Assembly (NCBI GenBank): GCA_027625915.1
Contig: JANTQA010000015.1
Location: forward strand, 7,407,001-7,471,000
Direction: 5' to 3'
DNA: 64,000 nt
Source: Anaeramoeba flamelloides
Lineage: Eukaryota > Metamonada > Anaeramoebidae
Both the position numbers and the translations under genes were made by a program. Positions 11,641-24,164 of the stretch are shown here, in pieces. Every line of letters starts with the position of its first letter. Positions within the stretch are counted from its first letter, which is position 1. Under the pieces are notes generated by a model. The model ran no database searches. It was not told the DNA's origin and saw only the letters and a list, made by a program, of their open reading frames with translations.

Positions 11641-11965
11641 GTTCCAAAAATTTTGAATTCAAGTTCGAAATTTTCAATTTTAATGGATTAATATTTGAAA
11701 TTTTTTCTTTGTTCTGTTAAAAGGTGTAATGAAATACTTTTAAAAAGAGGTTAAAAAAATTGAAAGATATAATTTTATGATTATTATTTTTTTTGGGTTT
11801 TTTCTATCTTTAGACCAATTAAAATCTTTGATAATTCCAAAAGAATAATTGATCTAAAAGATCTAAATTTTGAATGTGTATTGATCATAAATTAGGTGAG
11901 GTTAATTAAATATTTAATACTTAATTGTGTTTGAGGGTGTTTTTTCGTATTGGAGAATTAACCTT

Positions 11966-13128
11966 TTAGTTTTTTTTCTTTTTGTTACCACCTCTTTTCT
12001 TTTTTTTTCTGTTTACTTTCTTTCCAGTTTCTTTTTTTTTCTTTGTTTCAAATCCGTGTAATTTAAGGATTGTGTCAACGTCAACCTTTGGTGTTTTTAA
12101 GACTTTCATCTTTCTGAGATAGACGTTTTGTAATGGGAAAACGCTTTGGCATTGTTTGGTGATTTCTTTTGGGACAGATTCTGAAATAAGCTTAAGGGTT
12201 AATTCTTTTAATGTACAGTTGGATTCTTTGATCATGATGTTAACCATTCTTCTTCTAATTTCTCTGACTTGGGAGCTTTGTGCGTAACATGTTTTTTTGA
12301 CTTGGTTTCGATCTTTTTTTGTAAATCCAATACAAAAGATTCTTACAGTATAACCTTTGAATTTAGAAAATTTTTTGAGAATACAGAAAATTTTTCAGAA
12401 CAAAATTTAGTTGAATTAAAAGGTTGTTTTTTGTGGTTTTTAGAAATTAAGTGGACTTTGGACAAATTATTTAAACAGTCCACAAAATAAAGCCAAAAGA
12501 AAACAAAATTTAAAAAAAAAAAAAAAAAATAAGAAAGTAAAAGCAAAAAAAAAACAAAAAAAAAAAAAGCAAAACCTAAAAATAAAAAATTTTTTGGTAG
12601 GAATAAATAAAAAAAAATAAACCCAAAAAAGAGTAGTGAGTCACACTTTTACTGTACTATTTTTTAAACAGTTTGATTCTTTTTTGACCTAATATGTTTT
12701 TTGTTTTAATAAAAAAAAATAAAAAAAAAAATATATTTACCATCAGTAGTTTTTACATTTACAACAGCTTCAATTAAAGTGTGGTATTTAACAACAAGAG
12801 ATTGTACCTTGTCGTTTGTTAATCTCATTCCATAAAAGTTAGTGAAACAGTTGGTACCAGAAACATGTTCGACACGGAATTTAAATTGCATATAAGCTTT
12901 TCTTTCATCTTTGTTAAGATCGCCCAAGCTTACTTCGAACATTCTTTTGTCTAATTGTTGTTCAGAAGTTTTACCGCCTCCAGTTGGGTTGACACATGTT
13001 TTTCCAATTTGAGTTTCTCTGAAAATGTTTGGTGCTTTAACATCATACCATACTTTTTTTAAAAATGGGTCGGCCTTTTGTTTTCTTCCTTTTTTTCGGA
13101 ATTGTCTATTTGATTTTCCAATTGTCAT
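11966..13128 (-). CDS. RPS3A: 40S ribosomal protein eS1 (S3a), two exons
   Basis: Component of the small ribosomal subunit near the mRNA exit region. Exon 1 is 12741-13128 and exon 2 is 11966-12354; joined they give 258 residues, close to the 264 of the human protein. Exon 1 carries VWYDVKAPNIFRETQIGKTC, DKRMFEVSLGDLNKDE and VNVKTTDG. Exon 2 continues YTVRIFCIGFTKKDRNQVKK, then CYAQSSQVREIRRRMVNIM, and ends KMKVLKTPKVDVDTILKLHG plus a Lys-rich tail. The 386-nt intron (12355-12740) has donor G|GTAAAT and acceptor TTCAAAG|, splitting the Gly codon of DG|Y in phase 1. The tail is KKKKRGGNKKKK rather than the acidic end seen in animals. ATG is at 13128 and TAA at 11966. Confidence 0.97.
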
Positions 13129-15939
13129 CTAAATTTAATTTTTTGTTATTTGTATGAACTAACAAATTTAGAAAATATAAATAATTAAGAGGAGATAAAA
13201 AAAAAAATGATTTCAGGATTCAATTTCACTAGACTGTTAAAAGGTTATCCAATTACAAGAACAAGGACTACAAGTTGTTTTCTTTGAACAAATAGTAATA
13301 AACGAAAATATCCAATTATTTTTTAAGGGATTAGCATCTACTTGTGAGAAGTCAAAAATAAAAGTCTGGTTGCTATTGAATGGAAATTTTATTAGTGATC
13401 CTGGGAGTTCAAATGACTCTAAAAATTCTATTTGAAAAATAAGTGCCTATTTGTTGAATCTCATTAATTAAAAAATGATCCTAAAATTAGTTAAAAATTC
13501 ATGAATTTTTGTAAAAAAAGGTTTTTCATCGAGACAATTTAAAGTTTTAATTATCAGTATTCAGATACCAAAGTTGGAAAATATAATTTTTAAATTTGTG
13601 TCGAAATGTAGATTCTTTGCAAAAAAACTATTTTTTTTAATAAATTATGTGTAATGAAGAGATTTTTTTTTACTAATTATTAATACTTATTGCAAATTTA
13701 TTGATAATATACTGAGTTTCCTAAATAGGAAATTAAAAGATCAATCCTTGGTGGTTGTATATCTCAGAGTATTAAGTAACCCCTGGAATGTAAAATTTGT
13801 AAAATATATTACTTTAAGATGTTCTAGCTATTGATATATGGATATTGAAGATATATTTTTTGGGTTTCTATCTTGAGATTTGGAAAAGTAATTAATAAAA
13901 AAAAATTCAAAAAATAAAATTTTTAATTATGAACAAGAAGAACATAAAAATTGTTTCTTTTACTTTCGTTTCTATAAAAAAATTTAATAATTGATGGAGA
14001 AAAATATATCAAAATAATTTGTTTAGGGGGTTTGTACATTCTACCAATTTCGTGTGTCACGGCTTATATGGGTAACTGAAATATTCAAATAATTTCACAA
14101 AAAAAATGAATTAATATTTTAATAAATATTAGAGTTGGGTACATCTCACTATACTATATTCACAGACCTATTAAAAAATATTTATCAAAAAAAAATTAAA
14201 AAAATGATCAAATAACAATAAAAAGGGTATTTATTACTGGATCCTAACTGGAATATTTGATATAATTATTTCTACTTTGTTCTGTTTTATTAATAATTTT
14301 TCATGAAAATTCTTTTATTGGTGGTTTTTTTTAGATAAAAAAATTTCTTCTAATTTCTAAAATCATTTTTTTGTTTAATTGGTAAAATTCAATTATTGTT
14401 CATGAAATATCAAGTTTATTGATATTATTCATCAGATAAATATGGATTTATTGGATAAATGTATTTGATTTGATAGTTATTTATTTTCCATTCAATTGAA
14501 AACTTAAAATTGTTCAAAATTCTGGTTCCAATGGTTTCGTATATGTTCTTTTTATGTTGGACTGGTGCCTTTTTAGATGTTTTTTTTTTTTTGATTTTAG
14601 GAATTCAATTATTTTCCTTTAATCTTTGATACAGTATTCTTTTTTTAACTTTATGTAATAAAAATATTCGAAAAGAAGAATTTTGAAAACAAATTGGAAT
14701 GTAATGTAATGTAAAACACAAACAAATAGTGGTTCGGTGAGTATTATATTTTAATAAGTGTCTTTTATTCTACCAAATCATGGTGTAAATATATCTGTAA
14801 AAATATATTTTAACCAATATTTCAATCTTGGTTTCATCAAGTTTCTGTGATAAGGTGATCTTTATTTTTTTGGTCTTCGAAGAGATAAGATTTATTTAAA
14901 ATGTGGATCTTCCCAGGTCTATTTTTTAGTTTATTTATTATTTAAATCCAAGTATCTAATTAAAAATTTTCAGAATTCAAAACATAATTTAATAAAACCA
15001 AAAATCCCCTCAAAAAAAATCTCTTCAAAGCAATTGAAAAAAGGCAAAATTCAACTTTGGTTTACTCTGGTTGGTTTTATTTTCACAAATAGAGGAACGA
15101 AAGGTATTTTGGTTTCAAAGTTCCAATATTCTATTATACTCAAAAAAAAATTTTTTTCAGTAATTTTTTCCTCTTAAAAAATTTTCAAAATGGCAAAATT
15201 TAACACCTTCCTTCAAAGAATCTATTTGTTAATTACATATTTTTTTTTTATATTATTTTTTTAACAACTTATCGAAATTTTGATAAAAAATTAAATTGGA
15301 TGTTTTGAAATTTTAAAAGTATACTATTGTGGACTCGTTCTTAAAATTTCTTTTGAGAAATTAGCCTTTTGTCTCAAATCCGCCAATTATTAACTAATAG
15401 GGGGGTTCATTCTTATTTGCGAAATCAACAAATAGATACTACTTTTGTAAATAAAAGTTATATAGGTATTTTAAGTATGTAACGCGAATACATTTTTATA
15501 AGTATTAACCCCAAAATGATTCCATTTTTCAATTTTGTAGAATCTCAAAAATTCAAATTCAAAAATCATAAAATAAAAATCATTGCAATGGAACTGATTC
15601 TTATCAAACATTTTCTACATATTAAAGTCGCTTTAAGAATAATTTTTCAAAGTTATTAAAAATTCATTTTATTCTGATATATTAAAATCAAAAAAAGAAA
15701 TTTAATTTTTAATCGAATCTCTCTTGTAAAAATTTTATTTGTTTCCATTTCAAAGTTAAATAATTCACATACTAGGAATAGACATAAAATCACCAAAGTT
15801 AGTGAAAGGACGATTAAAACTAAAACTCCAAGAATAAAAACCTCAAATATTAATTGTTTTGTTGAATATGAAATTCTTTTTGAAAATAAAAGAAAAAAAA
15901 AATATAAATTATTAATTTTTGATGATGTGATTCGATGAA
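13129..15939. other. AT-rich spacer, 2.8 kb
   Basis: Presumed promoter side of the eS1 gene, then AT-rich DNA without convincing genes. A patch at about 13555-13620 (CAGATACCAAAGTTGG, then GTCGAAATGTAGATT) resembles 44540-44610 (CAACTTTGGTGTCTGAATA, then GGCGAAATGCAGATT), with the first half inverted between the two. This is weak evidence of another old repeat. Confidence 0.45.
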
Positions 15940-15941
15940 TA

Positions 15942-16137
15942 CAGTCAGTTTCACTTTTAAGGCACAAACTTTCAACGAAATTTAAGGCACAAAAAAATCT
16001 CAAATTAAGGCACAAAATTTGGAATTTAAATTTTAACAATTAATTTTTACTAGAATCTGAATTTTGTGCTTTAATTTGAGATTTTTTTGTGCCTTAAATT
16101 TCGTTGAAAGTTTGTGCCTTAAAAGTGAAACTGACTG
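15942..16137. mobile_element. Palindromic TA-flanked element, copy 1 (196 bp)
   Basis: Near-perfect palindrome. It opens CAGTCAGTTTCACTTTTAAG and closes with the reverse complement ending CTGACTG; the inverted arms are about 75 bases each around an AT-rich centre near 16035. It is flanked by TA on both sides (15940-15941 and 16138-16139). TA target sites and CAGT ends are typical of Tc1/mariner-type miniature elements. No ORF. Other copies are at 52210, 58158, 58696, 59486, 60051 and, degenerate, about 50996. Confidence 0.9.
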
Positions 16138-16139
16138 TA

Positions 16140-16688
16140 ACTAAATTTTAACAAGAAATAAGTTCAGCCTTATAATTTGAAATAAAAAAAAATCATTTGA
16201 TTCCATGGAATCAAAAAAAGATTTATTTGAAGCTATTTCTGAAAAAGAATCAAAAAGTGGATTCTATTTATGAGCTTTCAATAACAATACACTTTAAGTT
16301 TTGATCCCTCGGTTGCATTTGCTAACCCCTTAAAAAAAACCACAACTAATAATATTTCAAAAACTGTATTTTTATAAAAAACTTTTCAAAAAAAAAATAA
16401 AATTAGGAGTTCCAACCATTTAAAATCAAAATTATGAAATTTCATTTTTCAAGCATATTTTTTTCACTACTATTAATACCAAAAATATGTTTTTTTGAGA
16501 CATATTAAAGTAACTTTTTTTTTTACATTTCGAAATTTTAATATTTTGTTTTTGTATTTTCTAAAATTATTAAAAATGAAAAAGACACATTTTTTTTCAC
16601 ATAAAAATGAAATATTATATTCCTAAAAAATCAATAAAAAAAAACTAAATTAGAAAAGGTAATATAATTAAAATTTATTATATTGATT
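16140..16688. other. Short AT-rich spacer
   Basis: About 550 bases between the palindromic element and the stop of the RG-rich gene. It should contain that gene's 3' untranslated region. Nothing else is recognisable. Confidence 0.5.
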
Positions 16689-18272
16689 TTAAAAATTGGA
16701 TTTGTTTTTGAGTTGTTTTAATTGCTCTCGGAGCTGATCTGTAATAAGCAATTTTGTTTGTTGTTTTTTCTTTTGATTTGTTCTTTTCTTTGTCTTTTTT
16801 TTCGTTGTAGATTTCTTATTATTATTAATTTGGTTGCTTTTGTTTGTATTTACTCTTCTATGCTTTAATTGGTTTTGTTGGTTTAGGTTATTTTCTTGTT
16901 TTGTTAAATTGGGGGCTCTTTTCCTATTTTGGTTGTTGTTTATATTTTTCTTTTTGTTGCCATCGCTGTTGCCATTGCTGCTGTTTTTGTTGTTTTTTTT
17001 CTTGTTGTTATTTTTCTTTTTCTTTTGATTATTGCTCTTATTATTTCTTTTTTGGTTTTTATTTTTCACAGTCGAAGACAAAGATTGCAATTGCTTCTTT
17101 TTGTTTTTTTGTGAAATTATGACCTCGATCATTGTTTTAAAACAATTTAAAACATGATTTTGTGAAATAAAATCAACACGATACTTTGCTTTATTGGATT
17201 GTGTCAAAGCGTGGAGTGTCCATTCGGTGTTTTGTGAAATTATAGAATGCATTTCTTTTAATTTTTGATGGAACTCTGAATTTAATAATAATAACTCGGA
17301 AACCACACGCAAGGAATGCATCGTACCTTTGATATTCGCTCTTTTGTTGATTATCAAAATATTACTAAGTTGCTTGCCATTATGCGAAAAATTATAGTTG
17401 TCAAGGAATTTCTTTAAAGACAAAGCAAAATTTTGAATTTTTGAAGTTTCTTCGGAATTTAAATCAAGTCTGAAAACTTTGTTGTCGTTTTCGTTTTTGA
17501 ACACATTTTGATTCCGGTGGAAGTTTTGTTGTGTGTTCGAAGAATTGTTTTGTTGAGAATAATTATTTTGTCTTTGATGAGTTGGGAAATTTTGCTTGTG
17601 TTCGTTAAAATTGTTTCTTTTATTAAAATTACCATAATTTGCATTAAGGGGCTGGTAATTGTTTTGTACTAAAACAGGCGGTGGTGCATAAGGTAATTTT
17701 CTGGGGAACTTATTATTTACCAGGAGTTGGGGAACTTGGCTAAATGTGTTTTGTTGAATTGTTTGGTATTGGTTTTGTTGTTTGTAAGGTCTAATATTGT
17801 TTCCATTAAGGTTCGAGAAAGTTTGGTTGTTTGTATTAAATCCTCTTCCTCTTCCTCCACCTCTACTTCTCCCTCTACTTCTTCCTCTTCCCATCCCCAT
17901 TCCTCTTCTACCTTGAATTATGTCTTGGTTCATATTGCTTCTAGTTCCTCTTCCTCTTCCTCTTCCTCTTCCTCTCAATATTCCACTCCCTCTCCCTCTT
18001 CCTCTTCCTTGAATTTTACTTTCAACTCCACTATTTCTAAATCCCATACCTCTTCCACTTCCCCTTCCTCTTCCCCTTCCCCTTCCTCTTTCCATCATAT
18101 TGTTACCTCCAAAAAAAGAATTCGAAACATTTCTTGTATTTCTTGTTTGAAAATTAGATCGAAGGAATTGATTTTGGTTATTTGGTAGAGGTTGTTGTGG
18201 AATTGTTTGTGGTTGGGTTCGAGAAAATTGGTATGGTAAACCAAAGGTTTGTGATTGAAAATTGTTATTCAT
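16689..18272 (-). CDS. RG/RGG-repeat protein with Lys/Asn-rich tail, possibly RNA-binding
   Basis: A 527-residue intronless protein, starting at ATG 18272 (MNNNFQSQTFG). A longer in-frame reading to 18284 starts with TTG and is not used. Order: a Gln/Asn/Pro-rich N-terminus (1-58); a dense RG tract with runs such as RGRGRGRGSGRGMG and GRSRGRSRGGGRGRG (about 60-145); a Gln/Asn-rich stretch; a probable helical region of ordinary composition (about 275-385, containing FALSLKKFLDNYNFS, GTMHSLRVVSELLLLNSEFH and CFKTMIEVIISQK); and a Lys/Asn-rich tail (about 388-527). RG boxes commonly bind RNA and are arginine-methylated, and the basic tail suits a nucleolar or RNP protein (inference). The helical core is not a family I recognise. 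Confidence 0.85.
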   Translation of the reverse strand: MNNNFQSQTFGLPYQFSRTQPQTIPQQPLPNNQNQFLRSNFQTRNTRNVSNSFFGGNNMMERGRGRGRGRGSGRGMGFRNSGVESKIQGRGRGRGSGILRGRGRGRGRGTRSNMNQDIIQGRRGMGMGRGRSRGRSRGGGRGRGFNTNNQTFSNLNGNNIRPYKQQNQYQTIQQNTFSQVPQLLVNNKFPRKLPYAPPPVLVQNNYQPLNANYGNFNKRNNFNEHKQNFPTHQRQNNYSQQNNSSNTQQNFHRNQNVFKNENDNKVFRLDLNSEETSKIQNFALSLKKFLDNYNFSHNGKQLSNILIINKRANIKGTMHSLRVVSELLLLNSEFHQKLKEMHSIISQNTEWTLHALTQSNKAKYRVDFISQNHVLNCFKTMIEVIISQKNKKKQLQSLSSTVKNKNQKRNNKSNNQKKKKNNNKKKNNKNSSNGNSDGNKKKNINNNQNRKRAPNLTKQENNLNQQNQLKHRRVNTNKSNQINNNKKSTTKKKTKKRTNQKKKQQTKLLITDQLREQLKQLKNKSNF

Positions 18273-19243
18273 GTTCAAAAACAATTAAAAAAAAAAAAAA
18301 ATGATAAAAATGAAAAGGATTAACGAGTTTTATTGTAATATATGAGAAGAATTAAAATGGTTCCAACAAGTATTTAGAAGTATTAAATAAATATTTTTAT
18401 TATTTTCAAACAAGCAACATTCATCTTTTGATTTTTCATTTGTTTCTTTTTCTGAAATTTAGAAAGAGAAATTAGTTTTTTTTATCGTTTTTTAGATCTT
18501 TGAGTTTCTTATAGGATCCAAAACTAAAAAGGAAACAAAATTTTCTTGAAAAACTACTAAACGGATAAAATTCGTTAACTTGTTTTTTGTGATTCCAAAA
18601 AAGGTAAAAAAATAATGCAGAACCAAAAGTAAACTTACAACTTGAATCAAATTATAAAACAAAATCGTATAACTAAGCAACTGACTACATTTTTGTTTTT
18701 TTTTTATAAGGAACGAGGAGAAAAAACAAAGAAAAAAAAATATAAAAAAAAGAAGAATTTAGAAATATTGGTTAACCGAAATCACAAATTACATTACTCT
18801 TAGATTATTGAAGTTTTTTGCTCACAAAATTGAAAAAACACCTTTAAATTCTCAAAATCATTTCCAAATCGATTTTTTTTGATGAACGATTTGGATTTTA
18901 AATGGTTTGAAACTCCAATGCTCCAAAAATTAAAATACTCTAAGAAAAAATATTTGAAACAAGAATTGATCAACATCAAAACCACTACTAAAAATTTCAT
19001 GACTTTTATCAAACCTATAACCTTTTCAAACTTTCAAACACTTTGAGACAAATCAAAAAACTTTCAATTACTTTTAAGTTGTAAAGTGTTGCAAAAGTGA
19101 TAGGCTTTATAAAATTAACCAGATTTTATGTAAAAGTCATGTGATTTTTTGTAGTGACATTCTTGGCTAAAAAATCATTTTTTTGTTGTTTATCTTTTAA
19201 AATTATTCTTTATTTTTTTTTTATTGAAAAACGACAAACTAAG
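18273..19243. other. Divergent spacer between the RG-rich and acidic-protein genes
   Basis: About 970 bases holding the presumed promoters of two divergently transcribed genes. The part from about 18960 to 19165 is repeat-like (separate entry). No conserved promoter element is recognised. Confidence 0.5.
18960..19165 (+). repeat. Fragment resembling the right part of the 1.23-kb TA-flanked element
   Basis: Shares CAAACTTTCAAACACTT, GTAAAGTGTTGCAAAAGT (GGAAAGTGTTGTAAAAGT in the other), GGCTTTATAAAA and GTAAAAGTCATGTGATTTTTT with 39925-40065. Short inverted pieces within it (CATGACTTTTA near 18998 and TAAAAGTCATG near 19132) suggest a foldback structure. The similarity is moderate. Confidence 0.4.
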
Positions 19244-20357
19244 ATGAGTTTTAATTCACAAGTCTACAAATTGTATAGAATAAAAAGAAGAGTGGGCGAA
19301 GAGTCCCTTTACTCTTTTTCTTTACCCCATGAAGAAATTCAAAGACATGTCTTACTGAAATCCGATCTGGAAGAAAAACCTTCATACATAAAGACACAAA
19401 ACCAAAAATTACCGATTTTTCAACGTATCGGTAGTAGTCATTGTTCCCTTGGAAACAATTTAAAAGTAAATATTTGAAATTCGTTCTTCTTTTTTCTTTT
19501 TATGTTCTACCTTTGGGATCTTTGTCTTCAGCATTTACATCTTCAAATAAAAATAATTATCAACAAACAAAACCAAAATATAAATAAAATTAAAGTTGCA
19601 ACTTGATCAGCTTTTTTTTAAGAGACAGTCACCAAAAAACCATGACAATTTAATAAGAACCTCAAAATTTGATCGTTTACAGATTCAAAATCCTACACCC
19701 ACATTGCAACGATTCCGAGAGTCAACTATTCAAAGTATTAGGTTATCAAATTTTGAAAAAGAAATTAAAAAGAAACAAAAGGAAAACAAAACTATGCTAA
19801 AAAATTTAAAAGCTTATTTAAATGAAAAAACAATTGAAATTATTGATTTAGAGTCGTCAAATGATTTAACAAATGGAAATGAAATTAAAACAGAGAAGGA
19901 ATGGGGAAATGAAACCGAAAACGAAAATGAAAACATAAACCAAAACAAAAACGAAAATGAAATTGAAATCGAAGGCAAAGAAAATATCAATCAAGATCTT
20001 GAATACCAATATGACTACTATTGGAAAATTGAATTATCAAATTTTGAAAATCAAAAACAAATAACAGAATTTAGTTCTTTTTTTGATATCGATCCCATTG
20101 ACAGTCAATGGGGCTATGATGAAATCAATGAATATGGGATCACGGAAACACAGGAAAGGCTTTATGATGAAAACAAATATGATAGTAATTCAGAAAATGA
20201 TTATCGAAATGAATATCCCACGTCAAGCGAAAAATCCTTCAACTCAAATGATTCTGAAGATTATAATTTATATGAGGACTCGGATTATTTAAAGAGCAAT
20301 GATGATTATGGCCAGAGCTATGATGATAATGATTATTCTGATGATGATTTTGATTAA
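19244..20357 (+). CDS. Acidic hypothetical protein, two exons
   Basis: Unrecognised protein. Exon 1 is 19244-19465 (ATG, MSFNSQVYKLYRIKRRVGEE), ending at donor A|GTAAAT after NNLK. The open frame resumes downstream; my preferred acceptor is TTTTTTTAAG| so that exon 2 is 19623-20357, both in phase 0, giving 318 residues and a 157-nt intron. An in-frame alternative acceptor, ATCAG| at 19610, would add four residues. The N-terminal part is basic; a helical Lys/Glu segment follows (LSNFEKEIKKKQKENKTMLK), then Glu/Asn-rich repeats (NENENINQNKNENEIEIEGK) and a Ser/Asp/Tyr-rich acidic tail. No catalytic motif is visible. The exon 2 frame has no ATG near its beginning, which supports the spliced model. 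Confidence 0.7.
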
Positions 20358-21264
20358 AGAAAATTACTAATATTATTATTATTACTATTATTTGAAAAAT
20401 TACACCGATAAATATAAATTCGTTTTCAAAAAAATCAGGCAAAAAAAGCTTTCAAAAATAAATGTAAAATAGCTGACAAACTTAACATAAAACCATTTCC
20501 TGTAATGTATTAAAAAAATTTTTGCACACTTTTTTAAAGTGACTTTAATAAAATTATTTTATTGTAAAACAAAACAAAAAAATTATTCCATTTAAAAGAT
20601 TTGAATAAAATCTTCCTTTTTAAAATGTGATTTACAAAGAGATCATCTCTGAAATTATATGAAGATATTTAGTCTTTTGTATTATTTTTATGATAATTAT
20701 ACTCCCAATAATTAAAACAAAAATAATAATAATAACCCAAAAAAGATCCTTGATATTTTATTACATTGAAAATTTAAATACCAGTATATAAATTTATAAA
20801 ATATCCAACACTTCCAAGTTTCTTGTTATTTATAAACTGTTTTTTAATTATTTTTCATTATTTTATTGATTTTAAGACAATTTCTGATAAAAATGCAATC
20901 TAAATTAAAAAAAAATAAATAATTTCATGAATCAATAATGATATAAAAAACTAATAACGTTTTTTAATTAATCATAATTGTTTAAAATAAAATTAGAATT
21001 CTTTTTATTCATTTTTTTATTATTATGTTTTGTAATTTCCAGTAATAGACACCAAAAATAATATTGACTCTTATGTGAATATTCATAAATTGATAGGGAA
21101 TTATTGATCAATAAACAAAAAAAGAAAAAAAAAAATACCAAAGAAAATAAACTGAACCATTTTTTACCTGGTATTGTGAAAAAATAATTAAAAATCTATT
21201 TATTTCGAATTAGATGAAGAGTTACCCATTTTAATTTGAATTTAACACGGTTATAACGTTTAGG
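20358..21264. other. AT-rich spacer
   Basis: About 900 bases after the acidic-protein gene, with no recognisable gene or repeat. Many short A and T runs. Confidence 0.5.
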
Positions 21265-21970
21265 TAAACTCTGTTTCAGTCAAAGGGGCCCAAGGTTTTT
21301 GTCAAATATCAATTATTTTATATAATTGACCTTTGAAGAACAAATAAGAAATAAACAGAATAATACACATCAAAGAAATGTTGATACATGTCTGAAAGAA
21401 AACTAATTAATCAATAGCTTTTCTTAAAAATTGAAAAACTCAAATTCTGAGGGCCCTATTGAGAAAAACAAGGATGTTCGTTTTGAACTTCTACTGGTAT
21501 TTGAATAATAAATATGAAACATTTTTCACTTCATTTTCCATACTTTTCTTTTAGAAATTAAACCCCCAAACAAAGTTTATTGGTATTTGTGGTCTCTATT
21601 TGAAAAATGAAATGAAAATGAAGTGAAAATTTTTCACATTTATTAAACAAATATCAAGATCAAAGATCGAATTGAATTGCAATAGAAATCAATAGATTTC
21701 TCAACAATCTTTACATGGTTTCAATGACTTTAGAATAACACGTTTTTACCAAGTGACTATTGATCTTGCAATAAAAAATTTTTTTTCAAATGAATGACGT
21801 TTTTAAAAAAAAAATCAAAAAAAAAAAACAAAAATGTGTAAAAATGTGCAAAAATGATTTCAATTTTGAAAATTTCCAAAATAAAATTTTTCTTCTAATA
21901 TCTATACAAACCCTTTAAACACGTGTATTATACCATTACAACTGGGCCCCTTTGACTGAAAAATAGTTTA
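21265..21970 (+). mobile_element. 706-bp element with inverted ends around CAGTCAAAGGGGCCC
   Basis: The left end TAAACTCTGTTTCAGTCAAA (continuing GGGGCCCA) is matched in reverse complement at the right end, which reads TAAACTATTTTTCAGTCAAA then GGGGCCCA. That is about 28 bases of inverted terminal repeat starting at a TA. The interior has no protein-like ORF. A second, shorter copy in opposite orientation lies at about 25118-25645. Ends and size fit a non-autonomous DNA transposon. Confidence 0.8.
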
Positions 21971-22797
21971 TATATCTTTTTGATCATAAGAGATTTATAA
22001 TAGATTTATTTTAAAAAACGAAATGTCTTTTAATACAAACAATTTTTCGAAAAAAAGTAATATTTATTTTTTTTTTTTAGAATAATTTTTTGAAATACAA
22101 TCATTTCAATTTACAAATTAAAAAGGATAAAATAGTTATTTAGTTTAGAGGAAGAATGGGAACGGGTAAATAATTGATTTTTTTGAAGCCAAATTTCCCT
22201 TAAAAAATTAAATCTTTATTAATCATCTGGGATTTAGTAATAATTTCCATTAATACAATTTACTTTTTGAGATTATTTATAATCAATTTGGCTTTAAAAA
22301 TTACAAATGAGCACTTGAAAGAAACAATTTTACCACTTGAACGTTTGGTTGGAATTATATTTTATCTTTTTTGATTGAATAAAAGTACAAAAAAGAGAAA
22401 TCAATTTCTCGACTCATAAAAAGAATATTTTAATTAACATTTTGTTGTTAAAAATTGTTTTATTTTGGTGGTGTTTATTTCACCCCGTACAAAAAAAAAA
22501 AAAAAAAAAAAACAGGAGATGAGTTTTTCTCAAGAAAAAATTTAAATAAAATTTCAATTGTTACAAAAAAATAGAATATTTTACTTTATATATTTGAATT
22601 CACAAGAAAAAAGATAAACTCGCCCAAATCTACACCCTTTTGACTGATCTTTAAATTATTTTCATTTTGGTAACTAATCTACATTTCACCATAAATATTG
22701 AAATTATTTTTATTGTTTTTCAATTTTTAGAAGTAAAAGATTCTTGGACTCGTTGAACCAAAATAATGAATCAAGAGTTGGGTTTAACAATAGTTTA

Positions 22798-22835
<38 letters not shown>

Positions 22836-24164
22836 TTAAAAAAATTCTTTTTTAAAAAAATACATTTGTCTTGTGTATTAAGACATATGAAGTTGATTAT
22901 TTTAAGGATAATTTAACAATATTTTAAAAAATAAAAATTTTTGTTTGCAAATTTTAAAAAAAAGATCTTGGGGAAAAATTTTATTCTTATAAGTATGTAA
23001 GTACATTTTTTCATTTTGAAAAATTTTATGTACAAAAATTACTGAAAAATATATTTTGAATACCACCTAGATATTAAACTTTAAAACCAAAAAACCACCC
23101 ACTGCACTATTTATGAAAATAACCAAAGTAATTCAGAGTTGCTTCTTTCCTTTTTCATTTTTATATATATTTTTTTTTGATTCAATTATTAGTTGTATTA
23201 AATTTGTTTTTGGATCTAGAGATGTATTTATATGAACAATTGGAATTAATAAAAGAGTAATCCAAAAAAATCAACCTGAAAAGGTGCGGATTTGAAACAA
23301 ATATTTTCTTTTTGAAGACCAAAAAAGAAAGATCACGTTTCTAAAGAAATTTGTCGAAATCAATATAGAAAAAAAAAAAAAAAAGTACCAAATGTTATTT
23401 TTGAAGATTTTTTTTCTTTATCTTCGAAGCTTGCATGAATACAAACAATTTATTGCCTTTAATTCCTCGCCCCATTAATATTAATTATAAATTTAACAAA
23501 ACTTTTTTTACAAATCTGTTTTCAAAATTCCCCTTTTCAAATATTTTTATCAAACAACACAAAAATAAAGAATACTATTTCAAATTACTCAAATAAAGGA
23601 GTTGAAGAATCTGAATAAAAAAAAACATTTATTAAAGATTCAAACCAAAATAAAAAAAAATTCTTTAAAAATCCAATCATATTCATAATTATTTTGAGTT
23701 ACTCAATTTAATTGAAAATAAATATTTATCAAATCAAAGTAATACATACAATAAATCCTTATTCTCAAGATGAATTTATAAAAATATCCTATTTTCTGAA
23801 CTAAAACTAGAATTAGTTGTATTAAATGAAAATAGGAATTTAAAATTCATTTTTATAATTCTTTAGAAATAAAAAGGTAATAAATTTCTCAAAAATTTCC
23901 ACAAACAAAATTATTTCCAGGAAGTATCAAAAATAAAACCAAATAAAGAATGAATAATTATTTTAAATGATACATATTAGATCAAGAAATAAATGATTTT
24001 TATTTATTTTTTCTTTCTCAATTTTTTCATTTTTGGATTTCCTGTTTTTAGACAGGGTTGGAGATATCTTATAATAGGATATCTTCCACTCTAGTATTTC
24101 TTAAAATATCAATTTATTTGGTTAAATAAATGATTTAAAGGATCCCGCTTCACATAAATGATGG
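21971..24164. other. AT-rich spacer
   Basis: About 2.2 kb with no recognisable gene. It holds an A21-type run near 22490-22512 and a long (AT)n run at 22801-22832. Confidence 0.5.
22801..22832. repeat. (AT)n microsatellite
   Basis: Uninterrupted AT dinucleotide run of about 32 bases. Confidence 0.95.

Noticed and set aside
15656-16039. 127-residue minus-strand ORF at 15.7-16.0 kb
   Set aside because: It overlaps a palindromic-element arm, has a hydrophobic AT-driven composition and no start-context or family support.
15942-16137. Palindrome as a transcription terminator or structured RNA
   Set aside because: Seven similar copies, TA flanks and CAGT ends point to a transposable element rather than a gene-specific signal.
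17727-18188. Plus-strand 153-residue Ser-rich ORF opposite the RG tract
   Set aside because: It is the complement of the RG codons, giving poly-Ser, and the minus-strand frame is longer and has ordinary-composition regions.
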